Origin: Roseiarcus sp963794155
GTDB lineage: Bacteria > Pseudomonadota > Alphaproteobacteria > Rhizobiales > Beijerinckiaceae
DNA length: 64,000 bases
Assembly (NCBI GenBank): GCA_963794155.1
Contig: CAWCCX010000013.1
Location: 434,001-498,000 of the forward strand
Direction: 5' to 3'
The position numbers and the translations under genes were made by a program. The notes under the pieces were generated by a model. It did no database searches, was not told the DNA's origin, and worked only from the letters and a program-made list of their open reading frames with translations. Positions 34,925 to 44,309 of this stretch are shown in pieces (the first letter of the stretch is position 1; each line of letters starts with the position of its first letter).

Positions 34925-35365
34925 ATGAACGGTGCATTTTTGGCCGCCACGGCCGCAGCATTGGCGGGCCTCACGGGATACGGCATGCGCGGGCAAGACT
35001 TGACGCCCGCTCAAGACTTGACCACGCAGGAGGACAGTCAGGACGCGGGCGTCTTTTCTCGGTGGTTGATGGCCGACGCGCCGGAATGCGTGCCCGTCTC
35101 CCAGATCGGCTCGGTGTCTCACGTGACGAGGCTCACCCCCGAGCAGTTCCAGTTCGTGCGGGCCCTCTACGTCGCCATTCCTCCGGTTTCACGGCAGCTT
35201 CCGCCGGGCGACAGCGCGGTGATGGCGAGCGCCGGCGGCAAGGCGATGATCGCGCTCGTCGCCGACGGTCAAGCCTGCGCGCGCTTCCTCGCGCCGGATT
35301 TCGTTCTGTCGATGCTGGTTGAGGTCGGCAGGGGCGACATCGGGATGATCGGCCAGCCCATCTGA
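34925..35365 (+). CDS. Hypothetical exported protein
   Basis: A 146-residue protein with a weak signal-like N-terminus (MNGAFLAATAAALAGLTGYG) and an otherwise soluble body: ECVPVSQIGSVSHVTRLTPE, QFVRALYVAIPPVSRQLPPG, GGKAMIALVADGQACARFLA. Two Cys could form a disulfide if exported. GAGGAG lies just before ATG 34925, the clearest support for a gene. I do not recognise a domain. It follows the anti-sigma gene by 214 bases, so it may or may not belong to that regulon. Confidence 0.68.
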   Translation: MNGAFLAATAAALAGLTGYGMRGQDLTPAQDLTTQEDSQDAGVFSRWLMADAPECVPVSQIGSVSHVTRLTPEQFQFVRALYVAIPPVSRQLPPGDSAVMASAGGKAMIALVADGQACARFLAPDFVLSMLVEVGRGDIGMIGQPI

Positions 35366-35572
35366 CGGGAACCCGCGATCGGGGCTCCACGTTCGTCCGC
35401 TGACGCGAATCATGCGTGCGGCGTCAGGCCTTGCTCTATTGCGGGCGGCGCAATTCCCTTTTATGGAGTCGAAAGCGTTCGAGTCGGGACGCTTGCGCAT
35501 TGCAAGTCCCGCGACCAGTAACGGGCCCGCCGGGGGCAACGGCGGTCGATCGTGCGGCTTGGGGCGAGGGGA

Positions 35573-36412
35573 ATGCGGAAATATTCCGGAGCGCTTTTTC
35601 TCGCCGCCGCGCTCGGCGCAGCGCCAGCGGCCGCCGCCGACCTGCCTACCAAGAAGCCGGCGCCTGAGCCTTTGGTCGCTCCGCCGCTGCCCTCGACCTG
35701 GCGTTTCGAGATCACCGGCTACGGCTGGGCGACCAGCATTGCGGGAAGCACGGGCTTCGGCACTCTGCCGACGCTGCCCTATTACGCAAGCTTCGGCAAA
35801 GTGCTCGAACACTTTCAAGGCGCGTTCATGGGCAGCATAGTCGCCCGGAACGACACGTTCATCGGCGGAATCGATTTCATCTGGGCGCGGATCGGCGGGT
35901 CTGACACCCTTAGCAACCCAGACAATGCGCTCTACGGCGGGAAGACGACCCTCACCCTCAACGAGAGCGCCATCACCGCCTTCGGCGGCCTTCGCGTGCC
36001 GCTTGGCGTGCCGAACCTCGATCTCTACGGCACGGTCGGCGCCCGCAACTTCTACAGCGGGACCAAGCTCAGCGTCAGCGGCCCGTTCGGATTGTTCAAT
36101 GGGACCGAAACCGTGAACAAGGACTGGGTCATGCCGGTCGCCGGCTTCGCCGGGCAGTATCGCTTCTACGACCGCTGGTTCATGAACATGCTCGCCGACC
36201 TCGGCGGCTGGTCCGACGCCGCAACCGGGCAGGCGCTCGCCTCGGTTGGCTACAACTGGACGCAGAACATCGCAACGACCATCGGTTATCGCGTCATGTA
36301 CACCTACACCCATCAGGACACCGGCTTCAATGAGCTCACCTTCGAGCCGAGGAGCTTCCGCTACCAGCAGTGGATGTACGGACCCTTCGCCGGGTTCAAA
36401 ATCTCCTTCTGA
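35573..36412 (+). CDS. Outer-membrane beta-barrel protein
   Basis: A 279-residue protein with a signal peptide (MRKYSGALFLAAALGAAP, cleavage about AAA) and then ADLPTKKPAPEPLVAPPLP, the proline-rich linker typical of Rhizobiales OmpA/OMP25-31-like barrels. The body consists of alternating hydrophobic beta strands with aromatic girdles (WRFEITGYGW, FIGGIDFIWARIGG, ITAFGGLRVPLG, TTIGYRVMYTYTH) and ends in Phe (KISF), the outer-membrane assembly signal. Start ATG 35573; a GTG-type start further upstream is less likely. Function beyond a surface protein or porin-like channel is unknown. Confidence 0.85.
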   Translation: MRKYSGALFLAAALGAAPAAAADLPTKKPAPEPLVAPPLPSTWRFEITGYGWATSIAGSTGFGTLPTLPYYASFGKVLEHFQGAFMGSIVARNDTFIGGIDFIWARIGGSDTLSNPDNALYGGKTTLTLNESAITAFGGLRVPLGVPNLDLYGTVGARNFYSGTKLSVSGPFGLFNGTETVNKDWVMPVAGFAGQYRFYDRWFMNMLADLGGWSDAATGQALASVGYNWTQNIATTIGYRVMYTYTHQDTGFNELTFEPRSFRYQQWMYGPFAGFKISF

Positions 36413-36439
36413 GCGCCCCGGCTGCCGTTTCGGGCTTGC

Positions 36440-37024
36440 TCACCACGCCTCGAACGCGCGCGTGACGCGCTTCATGAACGCCGTCCGCCGCGCCGCGGTC
36501 GAGAAGTTCATGTCGTAATGGGCGAGATATTCGAACCGGCCCCTGGGATCGATGAGCGCGCCGATGTTATAATGCACGAAGCGTTGCACGGGGTTGTTCT
36601 TTGCCGCGACGGCGCGTCGGTCTTCGCCGTAAGTGCAGACCGCCGCCATGCGCTTGAGGTTCCATAAGTTCGGGTGAAAGAGGCCCGCTTCGTCGATGCG
36701 CAGCGCGACGCCGGGCAGAAACACCCGCTGGAAATAGCCCTGCATCATCGCCGGGAGCCCATCGAACCAGACCGGAAACACCAAGACGAGCGCTTCGGCG
36801 GCGCGAAGGCGCTTAACGTAAGGTTCGACCTCGCGGATGTTGACCCTGGCGTCGACGTAGTGGGCGAACTGCTCGCGCGACATGACCGGATCGAACCGCT
36901 CGGCATAGAGGTCGAGATCGTCGACGCTATGCCCGCCCCCGCGCAGGGTCTCGACGGCGCGGACGTGAAGCGCGGCGATGAAGCTCGTCTCCAACGGATG
37001 AGCGTAGACGACAAGAATGCGCAA
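36440..37024 (-). CDS. NAD(P)H-dependent oxidoreductase, flavodoxin-2 fold
   Basis: A 194-residue cytoplasmic flavoprotein of the NQO1/KefF/MdaB type. MRILVVYAHPLETSFIAALH is the FMN/FAD phosphate-binding start (AHP motif), VFPVWFDGLPAMMQGYFQRVFLPG is the flavin and quinone site, and CTYGEDRR a conserved loop. It would reduce quinones or other electrophiles by two electrons. The gene ends 28 bases from the outer-membrane protein stop and starts three bases after the MFS gene stop, so it is cotranscribed with that transporter. Confidence 0.88.
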   Translation of the reverse strand: MRILVVYAHPLETSFIAALHVRAVETLRGGGHSVDDLDLYAERFDPVMSREQFAHYVDARVNIREVEPYVKRLRAAEALVLVFPVWFDGLPAMMQGYFQRVFLPGVALRIDEAGLFHPNLWNLKRMAAVCTYGEDRRAVAAKNNPVQRFVHYNIGALIDPRGRFEYLAHYDMNFSTAARRTAFMKRVTRAFEAW

Positions 37025-37027
37025 CCG

Positions 37028-38671
37028 CTAGGCTCCAGTCGGCTCGGCTCGCCGATCCCGAACCCCCGAACCGCGTTCGGCGCCGACGAGGAATTCGATG
37101 CGTGGCGGGGCGACCAGCATGTCCCGGATTTCGTCCTCGAGCACCCGATCGGCGTTGGTGACCCGCTCGCGCAAATGCATGAGTTCGAGCCACGTCTCGA
37201 TGAGGTAGGTTTCCTCATAACGCCCGAATTCGCCGGCGTCTTCGAATATTCCCCATGCGAACGCGCCGTCGCGCCGCCGCTCGAACCCAAGTTCGTCGAG
37301 GGCGCGCAGGAACGGCGCGCGGTCCTTGGGATCGATCCGGTACTCGATCTTCACCAGGACCGGCCCGCGATTGTTATCGATCTCCTCGTGGGTCTGCGGA
37401 AGGTTCCAATGCTGGGAGGGCGAAAGATCGAGCGCCGCGCTCTGCTGCAGCTTCCAACGCCAGGTGAAGGGGATCGCCACGATCGCGCCCCCGGCCGCAA
37501 GAAGGAGCGCGGCCGGGAGTCCGGTCTTCGCGGCGATGTCCCCCCATGCCGCGCTGCACAGGGTCATCGTCCCGAAGATGACGGTCAGGAAGATCGCCAG
37601 GCCTCGGCCGCGCACCCAATCCGGCAGGACGTTCTGGGCGGAGGTGTAGAGGCAGGTCAAGTTGGTGACCCAGGCGACGCCGGCCAGCAGGGAGGCTGAA
37701 AGCGCGATTGTGAGATCCTGGGCAAATGCGAACAGGGCGAGCGCGATTGCGGTCAGGATCGTCGCCAGCGCGACCAGCCGGTCGGGGCCGAGCCGCTCGT
37801 GCAACTTTCCGTGTTTGAGCGAGCCGAGGATCGCGCCGGCGCTGATCGCGCTGAGGAGCAGGCCGTAATGTTCCGCGCCCTGTCCGGTTCGGCGGGCGAT
37901 CAACGGCAACAGGCCCCAATATGCGGCGGTGAACGGATAGACCGCCATCGTGCGCGCCAGCGTGGCCCAAAGCAGGCGGTTGTTGGCCGCGTGCCGAAGG
38001 CCGGTGCGGAGCGCGCTGGTGAGTCTCTCCGCGGGAAGCGACGCCGTCCGTTTGGCCGGCGCGCGCCACCAGGTGAGCGCAGCGATCACGGCCAGATTGG
38101 CGGCGATGAAGATCCAGAACGGGGTCGTGACCCCGAACTTTACGATGAGCAGGCCGCCGAGGGCAGGACCAAGCGTGCGGCTGATATTGTAGCCGACGCT
38201 GTGCGCCGCGATGGCCCCGGGGATGTCGGGCTTCGGCACCAGCAGAGGCACGATCGACAGCCAGGCCGGAACGTTCAGCGACCATGCCGCGCTGAGGACG
38301 AACGTGGTCACGAGCAACAGAAGCGGCGAAGCGAAATCGAGCGAGACCGCGGCGGCGAATACCGCCATCAGCGCCGCGATCGCGTAGGAAACCGCAATGA
38401 TCATGCGCCGCGGATCGACGATATCGGCGATCGCGCCCGCGGGTAGGGTGAACAGGAACATCGGCAGCATCGTCGCCGCATGCACCAGCGCGACGTCGAA
38501 CGGGTTGACATCGATCGTCGTCATCAGCCAGCCCGACGCCGTATCGTACATCGCGATGCCGAGGAGCGCGAACGTGCTCGCCGCCCAGACAACTGCGAAC
38601 GCCGGATGGGCGAAAGCGCCAAGCCAGCTCGGCGCGTCTGCCGTGGGCTCTTGAGGGAGGCGGAAATCCAT
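37028..38671 (-). CDS. MFS_3 family transporter (EntS-like) with C-terminal soluble domain
   Basis: A 547-residue protein: twelve-span MFS of the transmembrane secretion effector/EntS group (DTASGWLMTTIDVNPFDVAL, FTLPAGAIADIVDPRRMIIA, WVRGRGLAIFLTVIFGTMTL), then an alpha/beta soluble domain of about 110 residues (VLVKIEYRIDPKDRAPFLRA, ERRRDGAFAWGIFEDAGEFG) that looks like an ABM-type dimeric domain. ATG 38671 (MDFRLPQEP) is preferred over the 36-residue extension. It is paralogous to the protein at 39889-41631 on the opposite strand. Substrate unknown; export is likely. Confidence 0.88.
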   Translation of the reverse strand: MDFRLPQEPTADAPSWLGAFAHPAFAVVWAASTFALLGIAMYDTASGWLMTTIDVNPFDVALVHAATMLPMFLFTLPAGAIADIVDPRRMIIAVSYAIAALMAVFAAAVSLDFASPLLLLVTTFVLSAAWSLNVPAWLSIVPLLVPKPDIPGAIAAHSVGYNISRTLGPALGGLLIVKFGVTTPFWIFIAANLAVIAALTWWRAPAKRTASLPAERLTSALRTGLRHAANNRLLWATLARTMAVYPFTAAYWGLLPLIARRTGQGAEHYGLLLSAISAGAILGSLKHGKLHERLGPDRLVALATILTAIALALFAFAQDLTIALSASLLAGVAWVTNLTCLYTSAQNVLPDWVRGRGLAIFLTVIFGTMTLCSAAWGDIAAKTGLPAALLLAAGGAIVAIPFTWRWKLQQSAALDLSPSQHWNLPQTHEEIDNNRGPVLVKIEYRIDPKDRAPFLRALDELGFERRRDGAFAWGIFEDAGEFGRYEETYLIETWLELMHLRERVTNADRVLEDEIRDMLVAPPRIEFLVGAERGSGVRDRRAEPTGA

Positions 38672-38709
38672 CTTCGAAACGCTCCTCGTGGCCTGGGACC
38701 CGCGCGCGC

Positions 38710-39541
38710 TTAGTGCGACACCAGAGTGCAGCGGCCGGCGGGGAGGAGAAGATCCCGCGTCACTCCGCCGAACGCCCACTCGCGCAGACGGCTGTGCCCG
38801 AACGCTCCCGCCACGATCAAATCGACTTCGAGGTCCTTGGCGATCGCGGCGAGATGTGAGGCCTCAGCGCCGTTCAGCGGCGTCGCCAGACAGTTCGCCT
38901 CGACGCCGTGCCGAGCGAGCCACTCGCCGACATCCGACAGGCGGCTTCGCGCCGCGTCCATGTCGCGCTCGCCGGCGAGTTCGACGACGTCGACCCTTTT
39001 GCTCGCCTTGAGGATCGGCAGGGCGTCGGCCACCGCCCGCCGCGCCTCGCGCAAATCCTTCCAGCAAACCATGGCTCGCCTCAATTTCAGGCCGGTCGCG
39101 CCGGCTGGAGCGATGAGAATGGGCCGGCCGGCGCGCATCAGGAGATCGCTCACGTCGATTTCGAGCGAGGGGACGAAGATCCGCTCGGCCGGCTCGGCGC
39201 CGGCGACGATCAAGTCGAACTCCGCGAGTTTCACCGGCGAGGCGCTGGGACGGCGGCCCAGCGGTCAGTTCGGCGCGCCACTGAAGATCTTCCACCATCG
39301 ACAAGGCGGAACGGAACTCGGCCTCGACCGCCTCCGCGCGCCGGCGAAATTCCTTGTGTTCGCGGTCCGGCGGCGCGCCGGGGCCGGCGCCCACGATCGC
39401 AGGATGCATCGAGGGTTGCCGCGCGGCGACGCCGATGACAGCGGCGGAGAAAAGCTGCGCCAGGTCGGCGACGACCGTCAGCAGCTCCGCATTGGACCGA
39501 TCCATGCGCATGCAGGCCATCAGGACGGAAATCGTCGCCAA
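38710..39541 (-). pseudogene. Universal stress protein (tandem UspA), frameshifted
   Basis: Two frames together give a normal tandem USP of about 275 residues. The first half starts at TTG 39541 (GGAG upstream): MATISVLMACMRMDRSNAEL, and runs to LTAGPPSQRLAGETRG. The second half, in the next frame, reads EFDLIVAGAEPAERIFVP, LLMRAGRPILIAP, DLIVAGAFGHSRLREWAFGG and LLLPAGRCTLVSH, the ATP-binding GxxGHS-like end of USP domains. The switch is near 39225-39250 and needs one surplus base. Either the gene is broken or the base is a sequencing error; a GTG at 39234 could start the second half alone. Confidence 0.78.
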
Positions 39542-39888
39542 GCAAAATCTCCGCGGCCGATACGCGCAAAAGACGCAGGTCGTCTCGAACAGGATCAGTT
39601 CGCCGTCGGGCTGCGCCCTTGCGCCGCGATCGGCCCAAACATAGCGGCAAGATCGTCGATTCCAAAGCTTGTCACAACCATCAGCGAGCCCGCGGTCGCG
39701 CTCGCGAAGGAGCTTTGGCCTGGAATCGGCGACTCCCCAAGCAACTTTGGGATCGGTCGCCGGTTCCGGTAGACGCCGGGGCCGATCAAAAAAGGTTTAC
39801 CGTCTGACCGCTCGTTTGGGGGTCGTTTCCGCCTCGTTCGGACTGCCGAGGCGTCTTGAAAGTTCGATCATCGTTCTCCATTTAGACC
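39542..39888. other. Intergenic gap between divergent USP and MFS genes
   Basis: About 350 bases with no gene I can support. A 64-codon frame on the minus strand at 39595-39789 has no ribosome binding site or recognisable content. The gap should hold the promoters of the two divergent genes. Confidence 0.45.
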
Positions 39889-41631
39889 GTGCTTCAGTCG
39901 CGTTTTCCGCCCTTTAAGTCTCGCGCTTCTGGTGGGGTTCTCTTCTTGTCCAGCGAGTTTAGCGTCAATCCGGACGCGCCCGCAGGCCGCGACTGGCGCT
40001 GGGGCGTTTTTGGCAATCTTGCGTTCACGATCATCCTGATCGCGAGTTCGGCGTCGAACGTCGGATTTGCGATGTATGACACGTCGACGAACTGGTTGAT
40101 GACCAGTCTCAATCCCAATCCGATGATGGTCTCGGCGGTTCAGGTTGCGACCACGTTGCCGATGTTTCTTCTGACCCTGCCCGCCGGCGCGCTGACCGAC
40201 ATTATCGACGCGCGCAGGCTCTTGATCGGCGCGCAGCTCGCCGTGACTGCGATCTCGATCGTATTTGCGACGGTGGTGACGTTGCATTTGGCGACGCCGG
40301 CCGTGTTGTTAGCGACCACATTTTGCCTCGGCGCGACCGGCGCGCTCGCCGCTCCGGCCTGGCTCGTCATCACGCCGATGCTGGTTCCCAGGCAGGATCT
40401 CGACAGCGCCATCGCCATCAACAATGCGAGCTACAACGTCAGCCGCGCGATCGGCCCGGCTATCGGCGGGTTGGCGATCGCGGCTTTCAGCATCGCCTTG
40501 CCGTTCTGGTGCTTTTGTATCGGCAACATCGCGGTCGCGATTGCGCTTCTCTGGTGGCGAGCGCCGCGCCGGGCGAGGGAGTCGCTCCCGGCCGAGCGTC
40601 TTGTCAGCGCGGTCCGCACCGGCCTGCGCTACGCCAGAAACAATCGCGACCTCGATTCGACGCTGATCCGCGCCGTCGCCTTTTTCCCGTTTGCGAGCGC
40701 CTATTGGGCGCTGCTGCCTCTGGTCGCTCGCCAGCAGATGCACAATGGGCCGGAGGTCTACGGCATCCTGCTCGGCATGATCGGCGTCGGCTCGATTCTC
40801 GGGTCGTTCGCGCTCAACGGCCTCAAGGCGCGCCTCGGTCCCGATCGGCTCGCCGCGCTCGGGACCATCGGAACGATCCTCGCGCTCGCGCTCTATGGCG
40901 CGGCGCGGCAGCCTGCGATTGCGATCGCGGCGAGCCTGATCGCGGGCGCATCATGGATCACGGTGATGACGACGCTGTTCGTCTCCGCGCAGGTCGCGTT
41001 GCCGGAGTGGGTGCGCGGCCGCGGTCTGGCGATTTTTCTTACCGCGTTCTTCGGCGCCATGACGCTCGGCAGCGCCGTTTGGGGCAAGGTTGCGAGCGTC
41101 GAGGGACTGTCCAATAGTCTCTATATCGCCGCCGCGGGCGCGGCGCTCGGGATGGTGCTGACCCTTCGATGGAGGCTGCAGGGCGCCGCGACGCTCGACC
41201 TCACGCCGTCGATGCATTGGCGGACGCCGGCGTTCGTGCATCGGGTGGAAGACGATGAGGGGCCGATCCTGGTGACGGTCGAATATCAGATCGACCCGAA
41301 GGATCACCGGCCGTTCCTCGAGGTGATCCACGAGATCGGCCTCGAGCGAAAGCGCGATGGCGCCTATGCGTGGGGAGCGTTCGAGGACGTAACGGTCAAC
41401 GGCAGGATCGTCGAGACGTTTCTCATTCAATCAATGCTCGAACTGAGGCACCTGCGCACCCGGGTGACGATCGCCGACCGCATGATCGAGGATCAGGCGC
41501 GCGCGTTCCTGAAAGAGCCGCCCAAGGTGACGTTTCTGGTCGCGCCCCGGCGGCACCGTCACGTCCGGCGGAAAGGATCGGCCCGCCTTGCGCCGCGGCA
41601 GGAGGCCCAGGAGGCGGCGGAGGTCGGGTAG
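39889..41631 (+). CDS. MFS_3 family transporter (EntS-like) with C-terminal soluble domain, second copy
   Basis: About 580 residues, paralogous over its whole length to the protein at 37028-38671: compare DTSTNWLMTSLNPNPMMVSA, LTLPAGALTDIIDARRLLIG, LPEWVRGRGLAIFLTAFFGA and the soluble tail ILVTVEYQIDPKDHRPFLEV, ERKRDGAYAWGAFEDVTVNG. The basic C-terminal tail is extended. The first 20 codons are doubtful; start could be GTG 39889 or a GTG/TTG near 39930-39950. The two copies point away from each other with the USP gene between them. Confidence 0.87.
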   Translation: MLQSRFPPFKSRASGGVLFLSSEFSVNPDAPAGRDWRWGVFGNLAFTIILIASSASNVGFAMYDTSTNWLMTSLNPNPMMVSAVQVATTLPMFLLTLPAGALTDIIDARRLLIGAQLAVTAISIVFATVVTLHLATPAVLLATTFCLGATGALAAPAWLVITPMLVPRQDLDSAIAINNASYNVSRAIGPAIGGLAIAAFSIALPFWCFCIGNIAVAIALLWWRAPRRARESLPAERLVSAVRTGLRYARNNRDLDSTLIRAVAFFPFASAYWALLPLVARQQMHNGPEVYGILLGMIGVGSILGSFALNGLKARLGPDRLAALGTIGTILALALYGAARQPAIAIAASLIAGASWITVMTTLFVSAQVALPEWVRGRGLAIFLTAFFGAMTLGSAVWGKVASVEGLSNSLYIAAAGAALGMVLTLRWRLQGAATLDLTPSMHWRTPAFVHRVEDDEGPILVTVEYQIDPKDHRPFLEVIHEIGLERKRDGAYAWGAFEDVTVNGRIVETFLIQSMLELRHLRTRVTIADRMIEDQARAFLKEPPKVTFLVAPRRHRHVRRKGSARLAPRQEAQEAAEVG

Positions 41632-41638
41632 GGCGCGG

Positions 41639-42502
41639 TCAATCCGACGCGACACCCGGTCGCGCGGCGCGCTCCGATTCGGCGATCGGCTTCGCCATGA
41701 CCCGAATGACCTCGTCCTCGGTCGCGACGCGGCGAAAGCGACCGAGCGCGCCGGCGCGGCGGAACGCGTCATGCAGATAGGAGCCGGCGGGCGGGCAGGC
41801 CCAAAAATCGTAGCCGGTCCACACGATCGCTTCGCTCCACAGATGCACGAAGGTTGCGCCTTCAGCTGCATCGTGGGCCCAATCCCGATAAGACGTCAGG
41901 AAGAGCTTCCAGAATTGCTCCGGCTCGATCGGATAGCAGAGTCGGGAGTCGAGGGCGCGGTCATAGAGACCGTGTTTGATCAGGACCGGCGTCAGTAGGA
42001 ATGGGCCGATTGCGCCCCATCTCTCGTCAACGTCGATCGCGGCCTCAGAAGCCGCGACGAGTTCGGCGAGGGCCGGGTGCGATGGCGGGAGCCTCAGCAC
42101 CGCGTTGTTGACGAGGCTCGTCCCGACGGCGTCGGCTTGTCGGCAGAAGATCACGCCGTCGCTTGCGAACGCAGGCCTCGTCAGGCAAAGGATGTCGGTA
42201 TCGACCCAGCAATATCCGGTGTCCCGGATCATCCGGTAGCGGAAGAAGTCGGCAAAGGTGGCGAGCGACGGCTTGCCGTTGGCGATGAAGCGGCTGATGA
42301 GCGACTCGTCCGGGCAAATCGTCCTCGCGTCCTCGAGCCGGACGCCGGGCGGCAGGTCGAGGAGCGGATCGTAGCTGAAGACGCGCAGGCTCGCGCCTGC
42401 GCCGGCGAACGAGGCGAGGCAGGCGTAAGCGAACGGGTTGAGCGTTCCGTGCCAGAACGAGGCGAATTCGCAACCGTCGGCGGAGGGGCGCCCCGCACTC
42501 AT
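41639..42502 (-). CDS. Glycosyltransferase with DXD motif (capsular/Gly_transf_sug type)
   Basis: A 287-residue GT-A type enzyme. FWHGTLNPFAYACLASFAGA at the start, FADFFRYRMIRDTGYCWVDTDILC with the metal-binding DTD in the middle, NAVLRLPPSHP and the C-terminal WSEAIVW are typical of mannosyl/galactosyl transferases of the OCH1/Gly_transf_sug-like group. ATG 42502 (MSAGRPSADGCEF) is chosen; the frame extends to 42586 into the neighbouring gene. It lies 34 bases downstream of a methyltransferase gene on the same strand, suggesting that both decorate one glycan. Confidence 0.82.
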   Translation of the reverse strand: MSAGRPSADGCEFASFWHGTLNPFAYACLASFAGAGASLRVFSYDPLLDLPPGVRLEDARTICPDESLISRFIANGKPSLATFADFFRYRMIRDTGYCWVDTDILCLTRPAFASDGVIFCRQADAVGTSLVNNAVLRLPPSHPALAELVAASEAAIDVDERWGAIGPFLLTPVLIKHGLYDRALDSRLCYPIEPEQFWKLFLTSYRDWAHDAAEGATFVHLWSEAIVWTGYDFWACPPAGSYLHDAFRRAGALGRFRRVATEDEVIRVMAKPIAESERAARPGVASD

Positions 42503-42536
42503 CGCGCAAACCTCTCCCTCGCCGCCTGCCGGGCGG

Positions 42537-43262
42537 TCACTCGATCCGCGCCAGCACGTTTTGGCCGGCCTCCTCCCAGTCGCCAAAGAAGGTCTCGGTC
42601 GTCAAATCGCCCAGGGCCACGAATTCACAATAGATGTCGAAGATCCAGCTCGCATGCACGTCGTCGAGCATCAGATGGCGGCCGCGCTGGCCTCGGGCGA
42701 TCCGGATGCAGTTCGTCATGTCGGACCGGCAGACTTCGCTGGTGTGGCCGCCATCGACGTGAAAGATGTCGAACGTGAGCTCGGCGCGCCGATTGACAAG
42801 CCACGGCAGGACCTCGCGCGAATCGCCGGGGAACAAATGCACCCGTCCCGGGAACTCGCCTTTGAGGTAATCGACGCACTCGGCGGTATAGGCGTGGGAC
42901 ATGATGTCGACGCCGTAATATTCGAGCCGCGGACTCGACGACAGCGCGAGGAGCGCGCTGTGGCCGGCGTTGACGCCGACCTCGAGCAGGCGCTCCTTGA
43001 ACCTGACCGCCCGCCAGACGTTGCGTCGGGCCGGGGCGAGTTCGCCGGCGGGAGGCTCATCCGCATAGCGCTCCTCGCCGTCGCGAAAGAAGATATTGCC
43101 CTCGAGACGTTCGCCGGACTTTCCAACAATCCTGGCGATGCGCGAAAGGCGCAGGCGCAACGGGTCGGCGAAGATCTCCTCGAGCGTGTCGCGGCGAAGC
43201 GAATAGTCGGGAATGTCCGCCGCGGGCAGGGGCTTGCCGGGAATGAGTTTGCGGCCGTTCAT
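42537..43262 (-). CDS. Class I SAM-dependent methyltransferase (Methyltransf_24 type)
   Basis: A 241-residue methyltransferase: LLEVGVNAGHSALLAL is motif I, YYGVDIM the acidic post-I loop, and FDIFHVDGGHTSEVCRSDM with LMLDDVHASWIFDIY the Methyltransf_24-type metal/substrate loop. ATG 43262 (MNGRKLIPGKPLPA) is preferred to 43304. It is distantly like the enzyme at 16660-17409. The following glycosyltransferase on the same strand suggests methylation of a sugar. Confidence 0.83.
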   Translation of the reverse strand: MNGRKLIPGKPLPAADIPDYSLRRDTLEEIFADPLRLRLSRIARIVGKSGERLEGNIFFRDGEERYADEPPAGELAPARRNVWRAVRFKERLLEVGVNAGHSALLALSSSPRLEYYGVDIMSHAYTAECVDYLKGEFPGRVHLFPGDSREVLPWLVNRRAELTFDIFHVDGGHTSEVCRSDMTNCIRIARGQRGRHLMLDDVHASWIFDIYCEFVALGDLTTETFFGDWEEAGQNVLARIE

Positions 43263-43521
43263 GTTTTTGGCGCCCCTTGGCGGATTGAACGCCCGCCGCG
43301 GCATTGACCGCCGAAGCGCCCGCCCTATCGCCGTTTCGAGATTGGATCGCGGCCTCGGGCCGGAGAAGCCGATTGCGCCGGGCGCGGCAATTTACCAGAG
43401 CCCGCCCAACGCCTCAATCCGCCTTGAACGAGGCAAAACCGCCAATTAGGGTGGGCGGAGAAAAAGCGTAGTTGGCGCTCAGGCGAGCGCCGATCCGACG
43501 CGGGGCCAAGGGGGATCGACC

Positions 43522-44283
43522 GTGAACGAGCTGATCTTCGCCGCGGCCGTTGCGATTCTCGCCTTCGGCGCCGGCCTGGTCGGCTTGAGGCTCCGGGATT
43601 GGCTGCCCGAGCGGCATGCGCCGGATCGGGCCCGCGACATGATCGGGTCGATGAGCGGGCTGCTCGGACTTTTGCTCGCGCTTGTCTTGGGAACCCTGAT
43701 CGGCGCGAGCTACACGATGTTCGCGACCCAGAAGTCGGAGCTCGAAACGCTGGCCGCGCGCACGCTGCAGCTTGATGCGGCGCTCGAGGCCTATGGTCCG
43801 GAGACTGAACCGGCGCGCGCCGGGCTCCGCGCCGCTCTCAAGGAAAGCTACGACAAGATTTGGGGCGGCGGAACGATCGGAGCCGAGGATCTCACCGTGC
43901 GCTCGGTTCTCGATGGGATGAAGAAACTCGATCAATTCCTTCTTTCTCTCTCCCCGAAGACTGACGCGCAAAAGCAGGTTCTGACGACGGCGAGCGCCGC
44001 CTCGGGAATGATCCAGCAGACGCGTCTTCTGATGATGCTGCAGCTGGCGGGCGGGATTTCCTGGCCGATGGTCGCAATCGTGGTGTGCTGGTCGCTGCTG
44101 CTGTTTTGCGGCTACGGCATGGTCTCGCCGGTCAACGGGACAGTCGTCGCCACGCTCGCTCTCGGCGCGATCGCGGTCGCCAGCGCAATCTTCCTGATCC
44201 TCGAATTGAGCCAGCCCTATTCCGGGCTGTTTCGGCTGTCCCCGGCAAGCTTTATCGAGACCATCCAGGCGCTCGGCCCCTGA
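43522..44283 (+). CDS. DUF4239 (bestrophin-like) membrane protein
   Basis: A 253-residue paralogue of the protein at 27435-28205: MNELIFAAAVAILAFGAGLV, LPERHAPDRARDMIGSMSGL, ETLAARTLQLDAALEAYGPE, two C-terminal spans with LLFCGYGMVSPVNGTVVATL and the tail RLSPASFIETIQALG. GGGGGA precedes the GTG/ATG region. Inner membrane, function unknown. Its stop forms one arm of a hairpin shared with the convergent cytochrome gene. Confidence 0.87.
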   Translation: MNELIFAAAVAILAFGAGLVGLRLRDWLPERHAPDRARDMIGSMSGLLGLLLALVLGTLIGASYTMFATQKSELETLAARTLQLDAALEAYGPETEPARAGLRAALKESYDKIWGGGTIGAEDLTVRSVLDGMKKLDQFLLSLSPKTDAQKQVLTTASAASGMIQQTRLLMMLQLAGGISWPMVAIVVCWSLLLFCGYGMVSPVNGTVVATLALGAIAVASAIFLILELSQPYSGLFRLSPASFIETIQALGP

Positions 44284-44304
44284 TCGGTATATTAAAGCCG
44301 ATCA
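44281..44304. terminator. Weak hairpin between convergent genes
   Basis: TGATCGG (44281-44287) and CCGATCA (44298-44304) form a 7-bp stem with a 10-base loop, lying between the DUF4239 stop and the cytochrome c stop. There is no clear T-run, so it is a doubtful terminator. Confidence 0.35.
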
Positions 44305-44309
44305 ATGAT

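Noticed and set aside
39595..39789. A 64-codon minus-strand frame upstream of the second MFS_3 gene
   Set aside because: No ribosome binding site, no hydrophobic or domain pattern, and the region is the likely promoter area of divergent genes.
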